Virus record (IMG/VR): IMGVR_UViG_3300024979_000007
Location: 1-52,150 of that record
Origin: a virus
Length of the DNA: 52,150 nucleotides
Direction: 5' to 3' (one strand)
The number at the start of each line of letters is the position of its first letter. The first letter of the stretch is position 1. Positions 18,477 to 28,887 of this stretch are shown here, one piece after another. The position numbers were made by a program, and so were the translations under genes. The notes beneath the pieces were generated by a model. It saw only the letters and a program-made list of their open reading frames with translations. It searched no databases and was not told the origin of the DNA.

Positions 18477-19445
18477 ATGGCAGGTTATGGTTTATTGGCT
18501 GGCTTCGGCCGCGGCCTGAGTCAAGGGGCTGAGCTGTTGAATCGTGGGATGGCTGAGGACCGTGAAGTTGAGCGGCAGCGTTTGCGCGAAGAATCAATGA
18601 ATGCACGCTGGAAGCGGCAAGAAGAGCGTGAGGATGCTCGTTACAGTGACGAGAAGAAATACCGGGACGAGCGCATCAAGGTCGAGGATAAACGCTATAA
18701 CGACCAAAAAGCTGCACAGTCAGCTGCGACCACGCAGGCGCAGAACAACGCTGACCGGTCGTATAACCTGCAGGAACGCCAGATGACCTCGCAGGAAGAG
18801 GCTCGGCGAGTTCAGCGCATCGAAGAAACACTGGGTCGGATCCAGACCAAGTTTTCCCGCGAAGGCGAGCAGATTGACCGGAAGTATGACCGGCTGATTG
18901 ATCAGGCCGCTCCAGAAGACAAGCAAGCACTATACGAGCAGCGTGACCGTGAGCATGCTGCGCTTGGTTCTAAGCTTGAGGGAGAAATGCTGCCCGCCCT
19001 CAAGTCATTCGGCGACGGGCTGAAAGGCACCTCGTATGCTTCATACATTGATGTGCTTGCTGAAATGAATAGACAAAAAACGGGACCAGAACCATTGAGC
19101 CAACAGACCGAACCGGCGGCATTTAACCGTGGCGCTGCAGTTGGCACTGTGTTGCAGCAGCCCGGTGGCCAAGCCTCACCGGTCAATGCAGCTGGCGCAA
19201 CAACAACGCCGGGGCTTTTAAATCCCGGATTCTTCAACGGGTTTAAAGACAGTGCGCACGGCGACATCAACCCGCTGCAGATTGACGAAACCAACATCAC
19301 GCCCGCTCAGCTCGCTACGACTCGCACCGGCCAGGCGCTGGGTTATTTCCCTGGCAAGTTTGTTGACGCGGTTCAGCAGGTTGGGCAGGTCGCACAGCCT
19401 GCTTGGAATTACCTCAACAATCCAATGAATCAAGGTCGCAAATAA
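18477..19445 (+). CDS. Probable internal virion protein with charged coiled coil
   Basis: 322 residues. After MAGYGLLAGFGRGLSQGAELL, residues about 25-175 are an extremely charged Arg/Glu/Asp coiled coil. The remainder is Pro/Gly/Ala-rich with a short helix at the end. The first segment resembles the starts of other podovirus internal proteins. Its stop codon lies in the loop of a terminator. Confidence 0.55.
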   Translation: MAGYGLLAGFGRGLSQGAELLNRGMAEDREVERQRLREESMNARWKRQEEREDARYSDEKKYRDERIKVEDKRYNDQKAAQSAATTQAQNNADRSYNLQERQMTSQEEARRVQRIEETLGRIQTKFSREGEQIDRKYDRLIDQAAPEDKQALYEQRDREHAALGSKLEGEMLPALKSFGDGLKGTSYASYIDVLAEMNRQKTGPEPLSQQTEPAAFNRGAAVGTVLQQPGGQASPVNAAGATTTPGLLNPGFFNGFKDSAHGDINPLQIDETNITPAQLATTRTGQALGYFPGKFVDAVQQVGQVAQPAWNYLNNPMNQGRK

Positions 19446-19460
19446 GCGGCCTTTTTCTTT
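19434..19460 (+). terminator. Terminator overlapping a stop codon
   Basis: GGTCGC (19434-19439), loop of six, GCGGCC (19446-19451), then TTTTTCTTTT. The 6-bp stem includes one T-G pair, and the upstream gene's stop codon is in the loop. It separates the ejection group from the giant gene, which has its own AGGAA ribosome site. Confidence 0.75.
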
Positions 19461-19485
19461 TCTGCACCTGTAAACAGGAATAAAC

Positions 19486-22400
19486 ATGGCACTGAATTTT
19501 TACCAGTACACAAAATCAGCTGATAAGTACGGCGCGGTCGCACAGCCGGAACCTGTTAAGCCATCGGAGCCCGGCTTGCTCAGCAATATGGGCCGCAGTG
19601 CCGCATCAGGCGCTTTGTCTGGTGTCGGTGGTATCTTTGATTTTGTTGGTGCTGACGGCATAGCCAAACAGTTCTATGGCTGGTCTGACGATGCTCGACA
19701 AAGCATGTCAGTTGAAGCTCAAGCGGATCTGGCAAAGCCGTTTTTTACCGAGAGTGACCAAGGCGAAATTCAGCTGGGCGACGGGCTCACCGATTTAGAT
19801 ACCTGGCTGCTGACCATGGCCAACGTGGCCGGCCAATTTGCACCAACTGCAATTCCTGGTGCGGGCCTTGCCAATGCCGCAACCAAAGCGCTGAAGCTCG
19901 GCGAAACCGGCGCCAAAATTGCGACAGCTGCTGGTATGGGTGCAACTGGCGGTGCATCGGCAACCGGTCAGGGGATGGAGCAGGCGCGCCAAGAATGGCT
20001 GCAGATGCCGGATGAGCTCAAGCTGCAATCTGACCTATTCAAAAACACTATCCGCGAAATGAAGCAGGCCAAGCCTGAGTTGGATGGCGAAGCTCTTTGG
20101 ACTGCGGCTGAAGATAACGTGGCTGAACGTCTGGCTTCTGAAGTTCAGACAGATCCAAAAGTGCTGCTGGCTAACTTTGCCGGATCAGCGATTGCAGATC
20201 CAATTATTGGCCGGGCATTGACCGGCGCTCGCCTGGCGAAGTCTGGCGCATTCCGCTCAGCCGCTAAAGGCTTTGCGATTGAAGGTGGCACGGAGGCAGG
20301 TCAGGCGGCTGTTCAGGAGTACGGCATCAATCAGGCTCTGTCTCAGGTTGATGGTCGTGATCCAATGGACGGAGTTGCCATTGCCGCACTCAATGAAGGT
20401 GTCGCAGGCGGTACGCTCGGCGCTGCAGCCGGTGGCGTCGGTGGTTTGCTGAACCGCAAACAAGCAGAGCCGGTTAAAGATCCAGAAGCTGACGCTATCC
20501 GCGATAAAAACCCAGACTTAGCCAGCGCATTCGATGGAATGGCGCAGTCAGCAGCACAGCGCGAATCTGATTTGCAAAGCATCATCGGCGGCATGCCAGC
20601 AATCAGCCAACCAGCACTTGAAGGTGAGTTGCTGGATCCGGAGCAGGCCGCAGGCCCGAACTACAACCCGAACCAAATCGGCATGCAGGCGCGCATCGGT
20701 GGCCCTACAGTCCCGCGCATTACTCAGAAAGATGTCATCTTTGCTGCCGATGGCCGCACTGAAGCTGAACGCAATCCTGCAATGGAAGGTGAGTGGTTAA
20801 GCCCGGAGCAACGAGCAGCCAATGCAGCTGCAGGCTTTATTGAAAATGCACCGATTGATCTGGAATCTGAGCAGGTCAAACAAGCAAAGGCCGAAATGGA
20901 GCGGATGCGAAACCAGCCGCGGCAGATCGCAGACAAAAACATCATCTTTGCTGGTGATGGCCGGCCGCAGCAGGCAACGCAGGAATTTACCGACAACCTG
21001 CATAGCCAGGCTAATGAAGCGGCATCAGTCCCGCGCCTGCCACAAAAGGACATCATTTTCGCCGGTGATCAATCCGGCGTTCGCGTCAAAGGCAACGGGC
21101 AGGTATATCTATCACCGCGCGAAGCCATGACCAGCAAGCAGGCCCGCGCAATGAAGCGCAGCGGCACACCAGTTGAGGCTGTACCTTTCGGTGATGGTTG
21201 GGGCTGGCGAGTAAAAGAATCGCAGCCAGAGCAAGTTGTTCAGCCAGTTGAGCCAGCACCAATTCAGCTGATGAAAAGCGGCAGGCCATTTAGCACAGAA
21301 GCCATGATGCTCAAGAGTGTCAGCTACAAGGAAGCAGCCTCCACGGGCGCTGAGCTGGAACCAGTCAAAGTCGAAGGTGGCTTTGGTTTTCGCGTGAAAG
21401 CCCCGAGTATTTCTGATCCTGCCCCGCAAAATGCACCGGAAGTGCAGGCGCGGCCAGCTATTGATGGTCGACCAACTGGCAAAGCATCCGTTGCTACAAC
21501 GCCAGCCGGTCGTGATATCGATGTTGAATACCAGGTCGTTGAAGCGAACTCGCTGATCACTTCTAATCTGGAAGATGGCCGGAGCAATCCGGATTTTCCA
21601 CCAGAGCTTCAGCCGCGTGACCGCAGTCGTGCAGCAAGTATGGATCAGATCAACCGTATCGCCGGTGCGGTAAATCCGCGCCTGCTGGCTGAAAGCCCGA
21701 CGACTTCGGACGGCGCGCCAATCATTTCAGCAGATGGCATTGTGGAATCTGGCAATGGCCGCAGCTTAGGTATTCGAAAAGCATACCGCCAGGGTGGTGC
21801 AGAAGGTTACCGGCAATGGCTGAGTGAAAACGGCTACAACGTCGATGGCATGAAACAGCCGGTGCTGGTTCGCGTCCGCCGGACTGAGCTGTCACCAGAG
21901 GACCGGCTGGCATACATCAAAGAATCAAACCAGCGCACCACTTTGGAAATGTCTGCCACTGAGCAGGCTGCATCGGATGCGTCGAAGATGTCAGGCGTGG
22001 TTGCCGACTACATAGGCGGCGAAATCACATCTGCTGAAAACCGGAGCTTTGTGCGTAAGTTCATGCAGAACGTAGCCGGCGAAGCCGAGCGCGGTGGTCT
22101 GATGGACTCAAGCGGCGTGCTGTCACAAAATGGCCGGCGCCGGATTGAGGCAGCTCTGCTGTCTGCGGCTTACGGTGATGATGGTATCGTGGCTGAAGTG
22201 TTTGAAAGCGGCGATACGGATATCAAAGCAATCGGCGGTGCACTGCTTGATGCTGCCGGCAAGTGGGCTCAGATGCGAAATGCTGGGCGCGATGGCATGA
22301 TTGCCGATGGTATGGATGTTACCCCGTTCCTGCTGGAAGCAGTGAATCTGATCCGGCGTGCTCGGGGTGAGGGCAAGGCGCTGATTGAACTGGTCAGCAC

Positions 22401-25400
22401 TGATGACATATTTAGCGGTTCACTCCCTGATGCAACTCGCGCCTGGTTGTCTATCTTTTATCGTGGCGATACGCTGTCACGCGCTCGCGGTCGTGATAAG
22501 GTTGCAGAGTATTTAATTGGCTATGCAAATGAAGCATTAAAAACACAGCCTGGTGATGGGCTTTTCGGTGACGTTGTAACGTCAGATCAAGTAATGGGAG
22601 CGCTTAATGAGCGAATCACAAACCAAGAAGGCAGCGGCGCCCAGCAAGGCGGATTGTTCACCACTGGCAATGCAGGTAATGGTGAAACTGGGCCGAGAAC
22701 GAGCCGAGAAGGACAAGGATCCAGTGCTGAACGCTCTAATGGACCAGATCGAGAGCAACCAGAAAAGCCCGCAGTAAACGCTGAACCCACTACCCAGACC
22801 CCGGCCGATGCCGGGGTTTCTGTTTCTGAGCCTTTGGAACGTATCGACGACTTTGGCGAGAAGCTTGGTGGTGCTCGCAAAGATGTTTGGGCCGGCTTCT
22901 CTGAGGCGGTAAGCGGCGAAGTTGATACAAGAGAGCTGCCGCTGTCTAAATCATTCCCTGAGCCAGACTATGTGAAGATGGCTGCTGATGGCGTATCAAT
23001 GGAAACGCTGGCCATCATCGCAGCTATGCGCTCTGAAATTCCAGCTAAGCCGCGTGTCTCGTACAAAGTCAGGCGCTGGGCTGAGAAAGTTGATGTATTG
23101 CGTAACTTTGCCCGGGATCTGATTAGCGGCGAACTGACGCCGGACCAAGTGATTGCTGCTATGTTCAAAAGTGGCGGCGAACTTCAGGCGATGGCTGATG
23201 CTATCCCTGCAATCGCTCAGGCCAATCCTGAAACTATCAAGTTTGCTGCAAAGTACCGGCTTGGCTCAGGTTCGTTCAGCATGTTTCGCGGTCAGGAATA
23301 TCGACCATCAAAGACCTTTTACTACCCACAAAATGGCGGCACAGAAATTCTTGATTTGGCCAGCCCAGATAAGCAGGGCGCGCTGGATAACTTGGTGAAA
23401 CTGATCAAGGCAGAAGCCGCGGCGAATCCTGAAACTGCCGGGCAAAAGCAAAGCAAGATTTCAATCTACACCGACCGCTCTACGAAGCAAATCTACCTTG
23501 GATGGGCGGGTGGCAGCGGCGTGCTGCGGATCCAAGATTTCGCTACCGTCAACGAAGCACGCGAATATCTAAAATCCAACCGTGCTGATGTGGAAGCCAA
23601 GCTGAAGCAACTTAAGCAAGTGCCTGAGATGCGCCGGCCAGAGAACAGGAAGCGGGTCGGGCCTCCGCGCTTTGCAGGCAGTATCACGCCAGCAATTTTT
23701 GCAGATACCTTTGGTTTCAGAGGCGTTGAGTTTGGTAATTGGGTAGAGCAGGGGAAGCGGCAGCGAGATCTTAACGAAGCCTATGATGCGCTCATGGATC
23801 TTGCCGATGTACTTGGCGTCCCGCCAAAAGCACTGGCTTTAAATGGCGAGCTTGGCATGGCATTCGGTGCTCGCGGAAAAGGCGCTGCAACAACTATCAA
23901 AGCTGCTGCTCACTACGAGCCGTCTTATGTGGCAATCAATTTAACCAAAGAGTCAGGGGCCGGTTCGCTGGCACATGAATGGTGGCACGCGGTTGATAAC
24001 TACTTTGCGCGACTGTCTGGTAATCCAAACAGCTTTGTGACCGAAGGCGGCAACATCCGTGGTGGTGACTTGCGGCAAGAAGTGCGCGATGCTTTCACAG
24101 CACTCATTTTGGCTATTCGAAAAACCAAGATGTTTCAGCGTGCATCAACGCTTGATTCGCGGCGTAGTAAGCCTTACTGGTCGTCAGAAATCGAAGCATC
24201 AGCCAGATCCTTTGAAACATTCATCATTACAGAACTGGAAGCTAAAGGGTTTAGCAATGACTACCTGGCAAACGTAGTTGATCCGGAAGTGTGGGGCGCA
24301 GTCGAATCAGCAGAGCAGACTTACCCGTACCCAACCAAGTCTGAGCAGGAGATCATCAATCCAGCTTTCAGGGCATTCTTTGATACGTTGCAGACCAAAG
24401 AAACTGATAAAGGCGTGATGCTTTTCAGTAAATCCGTCAGCAAAGCTGATGCTGAGCAATATCGGATTGAACTTGCAGACAGTTTGCGATCTTTGAAATC
24501 AAATGTTCCTGTGATTCGCATCGGGAAAACGCCAGACATACTCATTAGACTTGGTGTTCCTGAATTGGATTTAGGGATTTGGCGTGACACTGTTAGGAAG
24601 GCGACTAACGGTATAAAACATTCAGTGTCGATGAAAGATATTGAATTACTGCCAGAGCATCTGAGCGATCCGGTCGCTGTCTTTAAATCGAAAAGTCACG
24701 GAAAAGTGATACTAATTGATGCCGTCGATTCGAATGGAGATCCGGTAGTAGCGGCTATCCATTTAGAGCAGAAGGAGGGGCGGCAATTAGTCATTAATCG
24801 AGTTGCAAGTATTTATGGGAAAGAGAATGCAGCAACTGCATTGGCAGGATTTGAGCTTGAGTACATTGATAAAAACAAAAACCCCGAGCTGGTACGGCAT
24901 CTTGGTCTAATTCCAAGGAGCGGTTCACCTTCACGGGGTTCTGGCGAAAATGTACTCACCAAGGACGATCTTGTCAAGGAAAACCCTGACATCCAGTTCA
25001 CTCAACAAAACACCATCAAAGCAAAGCCGGCGCGCGGCGTGAATGCCAAACTGGCTAAGCAGATGGTGTCCAGCATTATGAAGCGCTTGAATGGTGCGGC
25101 CGGCATTAAAGTTGTCGTGCTGGAGACTCAAGCTGAAGCCGAGAAGCTGTGGCAAATGTCGCTGTCTGGTGACCTGGTACGTGGCGCCTACAACCGTGCA
25201 ACCAATACCGCCTATGTGATTGCCGAAAACGTGAAGTCACTGGATGAATTGCGGGAAGTGCTGGCGCACGAAGTCATTGGCCATGGTGGCCTGCAGAATG
25301 TGATCAGCAAAGCCGATTACACCGCATTCATTGACCGCCTGAAACAGACTCGGAACAACCGAGCCTTTGCAAAGCAGTGGGCTCAGATTGATAACGACTA

Positions 25401-28257
25401 TGACGGATTCAGCGAAAACGACAAAGCCGAGGAACTGTTCGCCTACTTTGTTCAGAACAAGCCAGTCACCGGCCCAGTGAAGTTCTGGTGGAATGCACTC
25501 AAACGGTTCCTGCACAAAGCCTTGGTTAAGGCCGGTCTGGCGAAAGCTGGTGATCCGGATGTTGAGGCTATGCAGGATATGCTGGAGTCGATTCGTGCCG
25601 GCTTTATGTTTAGCCGCGCCGTTACCGTGACTGGGGCTGACTCCGAGTTGGCATTCAGCAAAACCCGCACCACAGAACAGGCCGATGCACTGGGCAAACT
25701 GGGGCTTGGTGAAGAGGCTGCAGAAACTGTGGCCGAGCAAGCTAAGCGCCGAGCCAATGAAACTGTCGACACGCTGAAAAGCAGCTCATTCTGGAAGCGG
25801 TTGAATGAAGGTATCTTCGATGGCCTGTATGGTATTAAGCAGGCTGAAGAAGCTGCAGGCATCACGGATCCAAACAAACAAGGCTATGTGTCTGCCCGGC
25901 TGGCGTCTGGCCTGTCCGATATCCTGCACGGTGTTTTCCACTATGGCGCGCCAGTTTGGAAAGATGGCGTTGTGCAGCGCAAAGCTGATACCAAAGGCTT
26001 GTTGGAAGTATTCGGCATGCTGGGCGATGACCTGAACGAATGGCTGGCATGGATGGGCGCCAATCGAGCAGAGCGCTTAATGGCTGAAGGCCGCGAGAAC
26101 AATCTGAGTCAGGCTGACATTGACGAACTCAAAGCAATGGCGGCTGGCAAAGAGGCGTTGTTTGAGCAGGTCCGGCAGGAATACAACAAGATCAATAGCT
26201 CCATCATTGACCTGGCTGAAGAGGTTGGGCTGTTAAGCGCGGAGCAGCGCGGTGATTTTGATGAAGAGTGGTACGTGCCGTTTTTCCGCAACATGGAAGA
26301 AGAAGTGGATCCGGAAATGTCCGGCATTGCCGCTATGGTCCATGGCCCGCGCAGCCGCAAGGGCATTGCGGGTCAATCCGCGCAAATCAAAGAGCTGAAG
26401 GGCGGGCGCCAGTCCACGAAAGACTTGCTGGAGAACATCATCCATCGCCAGTCAACCATGATTGATGCTGCCATCAAGAATAAAGCCATGGCCGAAGTGG
26501 TGAGCAATCTGGAAGGCACGCCATTCATGCAGGCAGTTGATAGCCCGGACATTGCAGCGCTGAGCCAGACCGAGCTGAACTTGCTGCAGAAAGTGAAGGT
26601 TATGCGTAACGGCAAAGCTGAGGCGTACACAGTCACGGATCCGGCACTGCTGCGTGGTCTGCTGCAAATCCACACCATTGGCAACCAATCGCTGTTCAAC
26701 CGCATGGCCCGCAGTGCAAAGCGGTTCCTGACCGCTGGTATCACTTTGAGCCCTGATTTCATCATCAAGAACTTTGTGCGCGATGCGGCACATGCCTGGA
26801 TGATCAACAAAGACGGTTTCCGGTTTGGCGCTGACTCAGTGGCCGGCCTTCGCAAAGCATTCGCTGAAGATGAAGCATACCGGGATCTGATTTTCTCGGG
26901 TGCTGCATTCCAAGGCGGCTACGTCCATGGGGCAGATCCGGAAGCTGCAGCGCAGCAGGTTCGCCGGGCACTTCGCAGTAAAGGTCTGGGCGAGGCTGAT
27001 ATCCAGTCATACATGGAAAGTCTGATCACAAAAGGTGGTCAGCTGCTGGAAGCGTACCGCACTGCGTCAGATAAGGTGGAGAACGCCAACCGGTTGAGCA
27101 CCTATGAAGCAGCGTTGGCCGGTGGCAAGTCTCGCCGGCAGGCTGCGTATGAGGCGAAAGACCTGATGGATTATTCGCTCAAAGGCAACTTTGCGCTGAT
27201 CGGCACCATGATTGATATGCTGCCTTTCTTCAATGCCCGGCTGCAGGGTATGAGCAAACTGGTCCGCGCTATGAAAGCCGGTGAAGGTGACCGCGTATTG
27301 AAAGTGCTGAGTGCCAATTTGGCAATGAAGGGCTTGAAGGTTGCCGCATTCAGCCTGGCACTTGCCGCGATGAATGACGACGACGAGCGCTATCAGGAAT
27401 TGCCGGACTGGGATAAGGACGCAAACTGGCACTTCTTTATTGGTGATGAACACTTCCGGATCCCGAAACCTTTCGAGCTGGGCATTCTGTTCGGCACCAT
27501 GCCTGAGCGGATGTTCCACTATGCGGCCGGCAGTCAGCCAGGCGGTGACTTGGGCAAAGCCGCAGCGCACGCCGTGTGGAATACGCTGGCACTGAACCCA
27601 ATCCCTCAGCTGGCGCTGCCGGTTGTTGAAGTGATGACGAACAAGTCATTCTTTAAAGGCAGTCAGATTGAAGGTATGGGCGATGCACAGCGCAAACCAG
27701 AGGACCGGTATAACGCCTACACCAGCGAAACCGCGAAACAAATTGGCGCGGCGTTTGGTGTAAGCCCGAAAATGGTTGAGCACTTGATCCTTGGCTACAC
27801 CGGCACCCTGGGTGGATATGTGCTGGGCATGTCCGACATTGCTGCGCGGCAGATGCTGGGCATTGAAGCTGCTGATACACCAATCAGTCGCTATCCGGTG
27901 ATCAAGGCGTTCTATCAGGGGGATGCACCGAAAACCGCAACCAAGTTCCAAGACGAGTTTTACAAGGCTCTGGAGGACGCCGCTGAAGCGCATGGCAGTT
28001 ATAAGCGCGCGGTCGAAGAGGGTGATGTGGTACGCCAGCAAGATCTGAAAGAATCAGAGTCACAAGCATTGGGCGCCCGGGTTGCGCTGAACCGGATCCA
28101 ACGTCGACTGAGTGAGCTGAACAAGCAGGCTGAGCTGGTGAACAATAATCAGAGTCTGAGCGGTGCGCAAAAACGGCAGAAGTTGGACGATATTACCAAG
28201 CGGAAAAACGAGCTGTATCAAAACGCCTATCTGCGTCATAAGCTGGGTGAGTGGTGA
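19486..28257 (+). CDS. Giant polyvalent protein (2,923 residues)
   Basis: One uninterrupted frame, about 17% of the genome. Residues 1-330 are Gly/Ala-rich with membrane-active-looking segments. Three spaced copies of a QKD-IFA-D unit follow (about 410, 482, 518), and two GDGWGWRVK-like units (about 570-650). A DdrB/ParB-like domain covers about 675-1025 (ESGNGRSLGIRKAY near 755). A DDFGEKLGGARKDVW segment lies near 1125. The LPD1-like zincin motif HEWWH is at 1497-1501. A MuF-C-like region spans about 1680-1810. A second zinc motif, HEVIGH, is at 1928-1933. LPD38-like sequence fills about 2400-2740, and a coiled coil ends the protein. Known polyvalent proteins enter the host with the DNA and act against host functions. 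Individual activities here are inferred. Confidence 0.85.
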   Translation: MALNFYQYTKSADKYGAVAQPEPVKPSEPGLLSNMGRSAASGALSGVGGIFDFVGADGIAKQFYGWSDDARQSMSVEAQADLAKPFFTESDQGEIQLGDGLTDLDTWLLTMANVAGQFAPTAIPGAGLANAATKALKLGETGAKIATAAGMGATGGASATGQGMEQARQEWLQMPDELKLQSDLFKNTIREMKQAKPELDGEALWTAAEDNVAERLASEVQTDPKVLLANFAGSAIADPIIGRALTGARLAKSGAFRSAAKGFAIEGGTEAGQAAVQEYGINQALSQVDGRDPMDGVAIAALNEGVAGGTLGAAAGGVGGLLNRKQAEPVKDPEADAIRDKNPDLASAFDGMAQSAAQRESDLQSIIGGMPAISQPALEGELLDPEQAAGPNYNPNQIGMQARIGGPTVPRITQKDVIFAADGRTEAERNPAMEGEWLSPEQRAANAAAGFIENAPIDLESEQVKQAKAEMERMRNQPRQIADKNIIFAGDGRPQQATQEFTDNLHSQANEAASVPRLPQKDIIFAGDQSGVRVKGNGQVYLSPREAMTSKQARAMKRSGTPVEAVPFGDGWGWRVKESQPEQVVQPVEPAPIQLMKSGRPFSTEAMMLKSVSYKEAASTGAELEPVKVEGGFGFRVKAPSISDPAPQNAPEVQARPAIDGRPTGKASVATTPAGRDIDVEYQVVEANSLITSNLEDGRSNPDFPPELQPRDRSRAASMDQINRIAGAVNPRLLAESPTTSDGAPIISADGIVESGNGRSLGIRKAYRQGGAEGYRQWLSENGYNVDGMKQPVLVRVRRTELSPEDRLAYIKESNQRTTLEMSATEQAASDASKMSGVVADYIGGEITSAENRSFVRKFMQNVAGEAERGGLMDSSGVLSQNGRRRIEAALLSAAYGDDGIVAEVFESGDTDIKAIGGALLDAAGKWAQMRNAGRDGMIADGMDVTPFLLEAVNLIRRARGEGKALIELVSTDDIFSGSLPDATRAWLSIFYRGDTLSRARGRDKVAEYLIGYANEALKTQPGDGLFGDVVTSDQVMGALNERITNQEGSGAQQGGLFTTGNAGNGETGPRTSREGQGSSAERSNGPDREQPEKPAVNAEPTTQTPADAGVSVSEPLERIDDFGEKLGGARKDVWAGFSEAVSGEVDTRELPLSKSFPEPDYVKMAADGVSMETLAIIAAMRSEIPAKPRVSYKVRRWAEKVDVLRNFARDLISGELTPDQVIAAMFKSGGELQAMADAIPAIAQANPETIKFAAKYRLGSGSFSMFRGQEYRPSKTFYYPQNGGTEILDLASPDKQGALDNLVKLIKAEAAANPETAGQKQSKISIYTDRSTKQIYLGWAGGSGVLRIQDFATVNEAREYLKSNRADVEAKLKQLKQVPEMRRPENRKRVGPPRFAGSITPAIFADTFGFRGVEFGNWVEQGKRQRDLNEAYDALMDLADVLGVPPKALALNGELGMAFGARGKGAATTIKAAAHYEPSYVAINLTKESGAGSLAHEWWHAVDNYFARLSGNPNSFVTEGGNIRGGDLRQEVRDAFTALILAIRKTKMFQRASTLDSRRSKPYWSSEIEASARSFETFIITELEAKGFSNDYLANVVDPEVWGAVESAEQTYPYPTKSEQEIINPAFRAFFDTLQTKETDKGVMLFSKSVSKADAEQYRIELADSLRSLKSNVPVIRIGKTPDILIRLGVPELDLGIWRDTVRKATNGIKHSVSMKDIELLPEHLSDPVAVFKSKSHGKVILIDAVDSNGDPVVAAIHLEQKEGRQLVINRVASIYGKENAATALAGFELEYIDKNKNPELVRHLGLIPRSGSPSRGSGENVLTKDDLVKENPDIQFTQQNTIKAKPARGVNAKLAKQMVSSIMKRLNGAAGIKVVVLETQAEAEKLWQMSLSGDLVRGAYNRATNTAYVIAENVKSLDELREVLAHEVIGHGGLQNVISKADYTAFIDRLKQTRNNRAFAKQWAQIDNDYDGFSENDKAEELFAYFVQNKPVTGPVKFWWNALKRFLHKALVKAGLAKAGDPDVEAMQDMLESIRAGFMFSRAVTVTGADSELAFSKTRTTEQADALGKLGLGEEAAETVAEQAKRRANETVDTLKSSSFWKRLNEGIFDGLYGIKQAEEAAGITDPNKQGYVSARLASGLSDILHGVFHYGAPVWKDGVVQRKADTKGLLEVFGMLGDDLNEWLAWMGANRAERLMAEGRENNLSQADIDELKAMAAGKEALFEQVRQEYNKINSSIIDLAEEVGLLSAEQRGDFDEEWYVPFFRNMEEEVDPEMSGIAAMVHGPRSRKGIAGQSAQIKELKGGRQSTKDLLENIIHRQSTMIDAAIKNKAMAEVVSNLEGTPFMQAVDSPDIAALSQTELNLLQKVKVMRNGKAEAYTVTDPALLRGLLQIHTIGNQSLFNRMARSAKRFLTAGITLSPDFIIKNFVRDAAHAWMINKDGFRFGADSVAGLRKAFAEDEAYRDLIFSGAAFQGGYVHGADPEAAAQQVRRALRSKGLGEADIQSYMESLITKGGQLLEAYRTASDKVENANRLSTYEAALAGGKSRRQAAYEAKDLMDYSLKGNFALIGTMIDMLPFFNARLQGMSKLVRAMKAGEGDRVLKVLSANLAMKGLKVAAFSLALAAMNDDDERYQELPDWDKDANWHFFIGDEHFRIPKPFELGILFGTMPERMFHYAAGSQPGGDLGKAAAHAVWNTLALNPIPQLALPVVEVMTNKSFFKGSQIEGMGDAQRKPEDRYNAYTSETAKQIGAAFGVSPKMVEHLILGYTGTLGGYVLGMSDIAARQMLGIEAADTPISRYPVIKAFYQGDAPKTATKFQDEFYKALEDAAEAHGSYKRAVEEGDVVRQQDLKESESQALGARVALNRIQRRLSELNKQAELVNNNQSLSGAQKRQKLDDITKRKNELYQNAYLRHKLGEW

Positions 28258-28536
28258 TCACCCAGCAATAATAAGTACAACCATTCCAATCAGGCCAGAC
28301 AGTAGGAATAGGTTTTCCGCCTGCTCGCGCTGCCTTGCCCCTTTCTTCCCGCCCCAATCCCCAAACCCGATATATAGCCCAATCCCAATAAGCGGCATGC
28401 CAATCAACCAGGTCAGGTTCTGGCCGGCAGCGAATCCGCCGATCACTAAAAAAAGCATAATGATAATGTGCATCGTGAACCCATCCGAAAAACACTGGTC
28501 ATTAAACATACCTATGCCGTGACTAAGTTCAACCAC
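28258..28536 (-). CDS. Small membrane protein, convergent with the giant gene
   Basis: Up to 92 residues, with its stop directly abutting the stop of the giant gene. The hydrophobic segments are MHIIIMLFLVIGGFAAG, LTWLIGMPLIGIGLYIGF and LFLLSGLIGMVVLIIAG, separated by a basic loop, giving two or three membrane spans. The start is uncertain: GTG 28536, ATG 28509 and ATG 28473 are all in frame and none has a strong ribosome site. It may be a superinfection-exclusion type protein expressed from the prophage. No family recognised. Confidence 0.5.
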   Translation of the reverse strand: MVELSHGIGMFNDQCFSDGFTMHIIIMLFLVIGGFAAGQNLTWLIGMPLIGIGLYIGFGDWGGKKGARQREQAENLFLLSGLIGMVVLIIAG

Positions 28537-28690
28537 CCTGAGTGACTGAATTATAAATTTCCACCGACAGTACTGGTCAGGCTAAAATGATCGCAATGCT
28601 TAGGGGGTACTTTTCGCTTTGATTACATACTGGTGTACATAAAAGCGAATTGGCTTAGATCTTTCTCATAAAAAACTAATGGAATCAATC

Positions 28691-28759
28691 ATGTCTGAGA
28701 ACTGGCAAGAATTTACCGAAGGAAGCCTTGCTGCGATTTCAGAACATTTCACGCTATAA
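28691..28759 (+). CDS. Possible 22-residue peptide or gene remnant
   Basis: ATG 28691 encodes a 22-residue peptide starting MSENWQEF and ending ISEHFTL, with an in-frame ATG 12 nt upstream. The frame stays open back to 28643. A strong terminator begins 12 nt after the stop. It could be a leader peptide, a tiny protein, or a 3' end of a host gene carried beside attP. The ribosome site is weak. Confidence 0.3.
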   Translation: MSENWQEFTEGSLAAISEHFTL

Positions 28760-28770
28760 CATCCAGTTTC

Positions 28771-28796
28771 GCGGATCCTTCCAAGGGTCCGCTTTT
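28771..28796 (+). terminator. Intrinsic terminator before the integrase
   Basis: GCGGATCC (28771-28778), loop TTCCAA, GGGTCCGC (28785-28792), then TTTT. The 8-bp stem has one T-G pair. It would stop transcripts coming from the late block before they reach the integrase. Confidence 0.75.
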
Positions 28797-28887
28797 CCAA
28801 CCACTTAGCCTCATCAGTTTCATTCAAAACATTTCACATCGTTTCAGATAGTGACTGCAGAAATGTGTACATCCTTGATTGCAGAAT

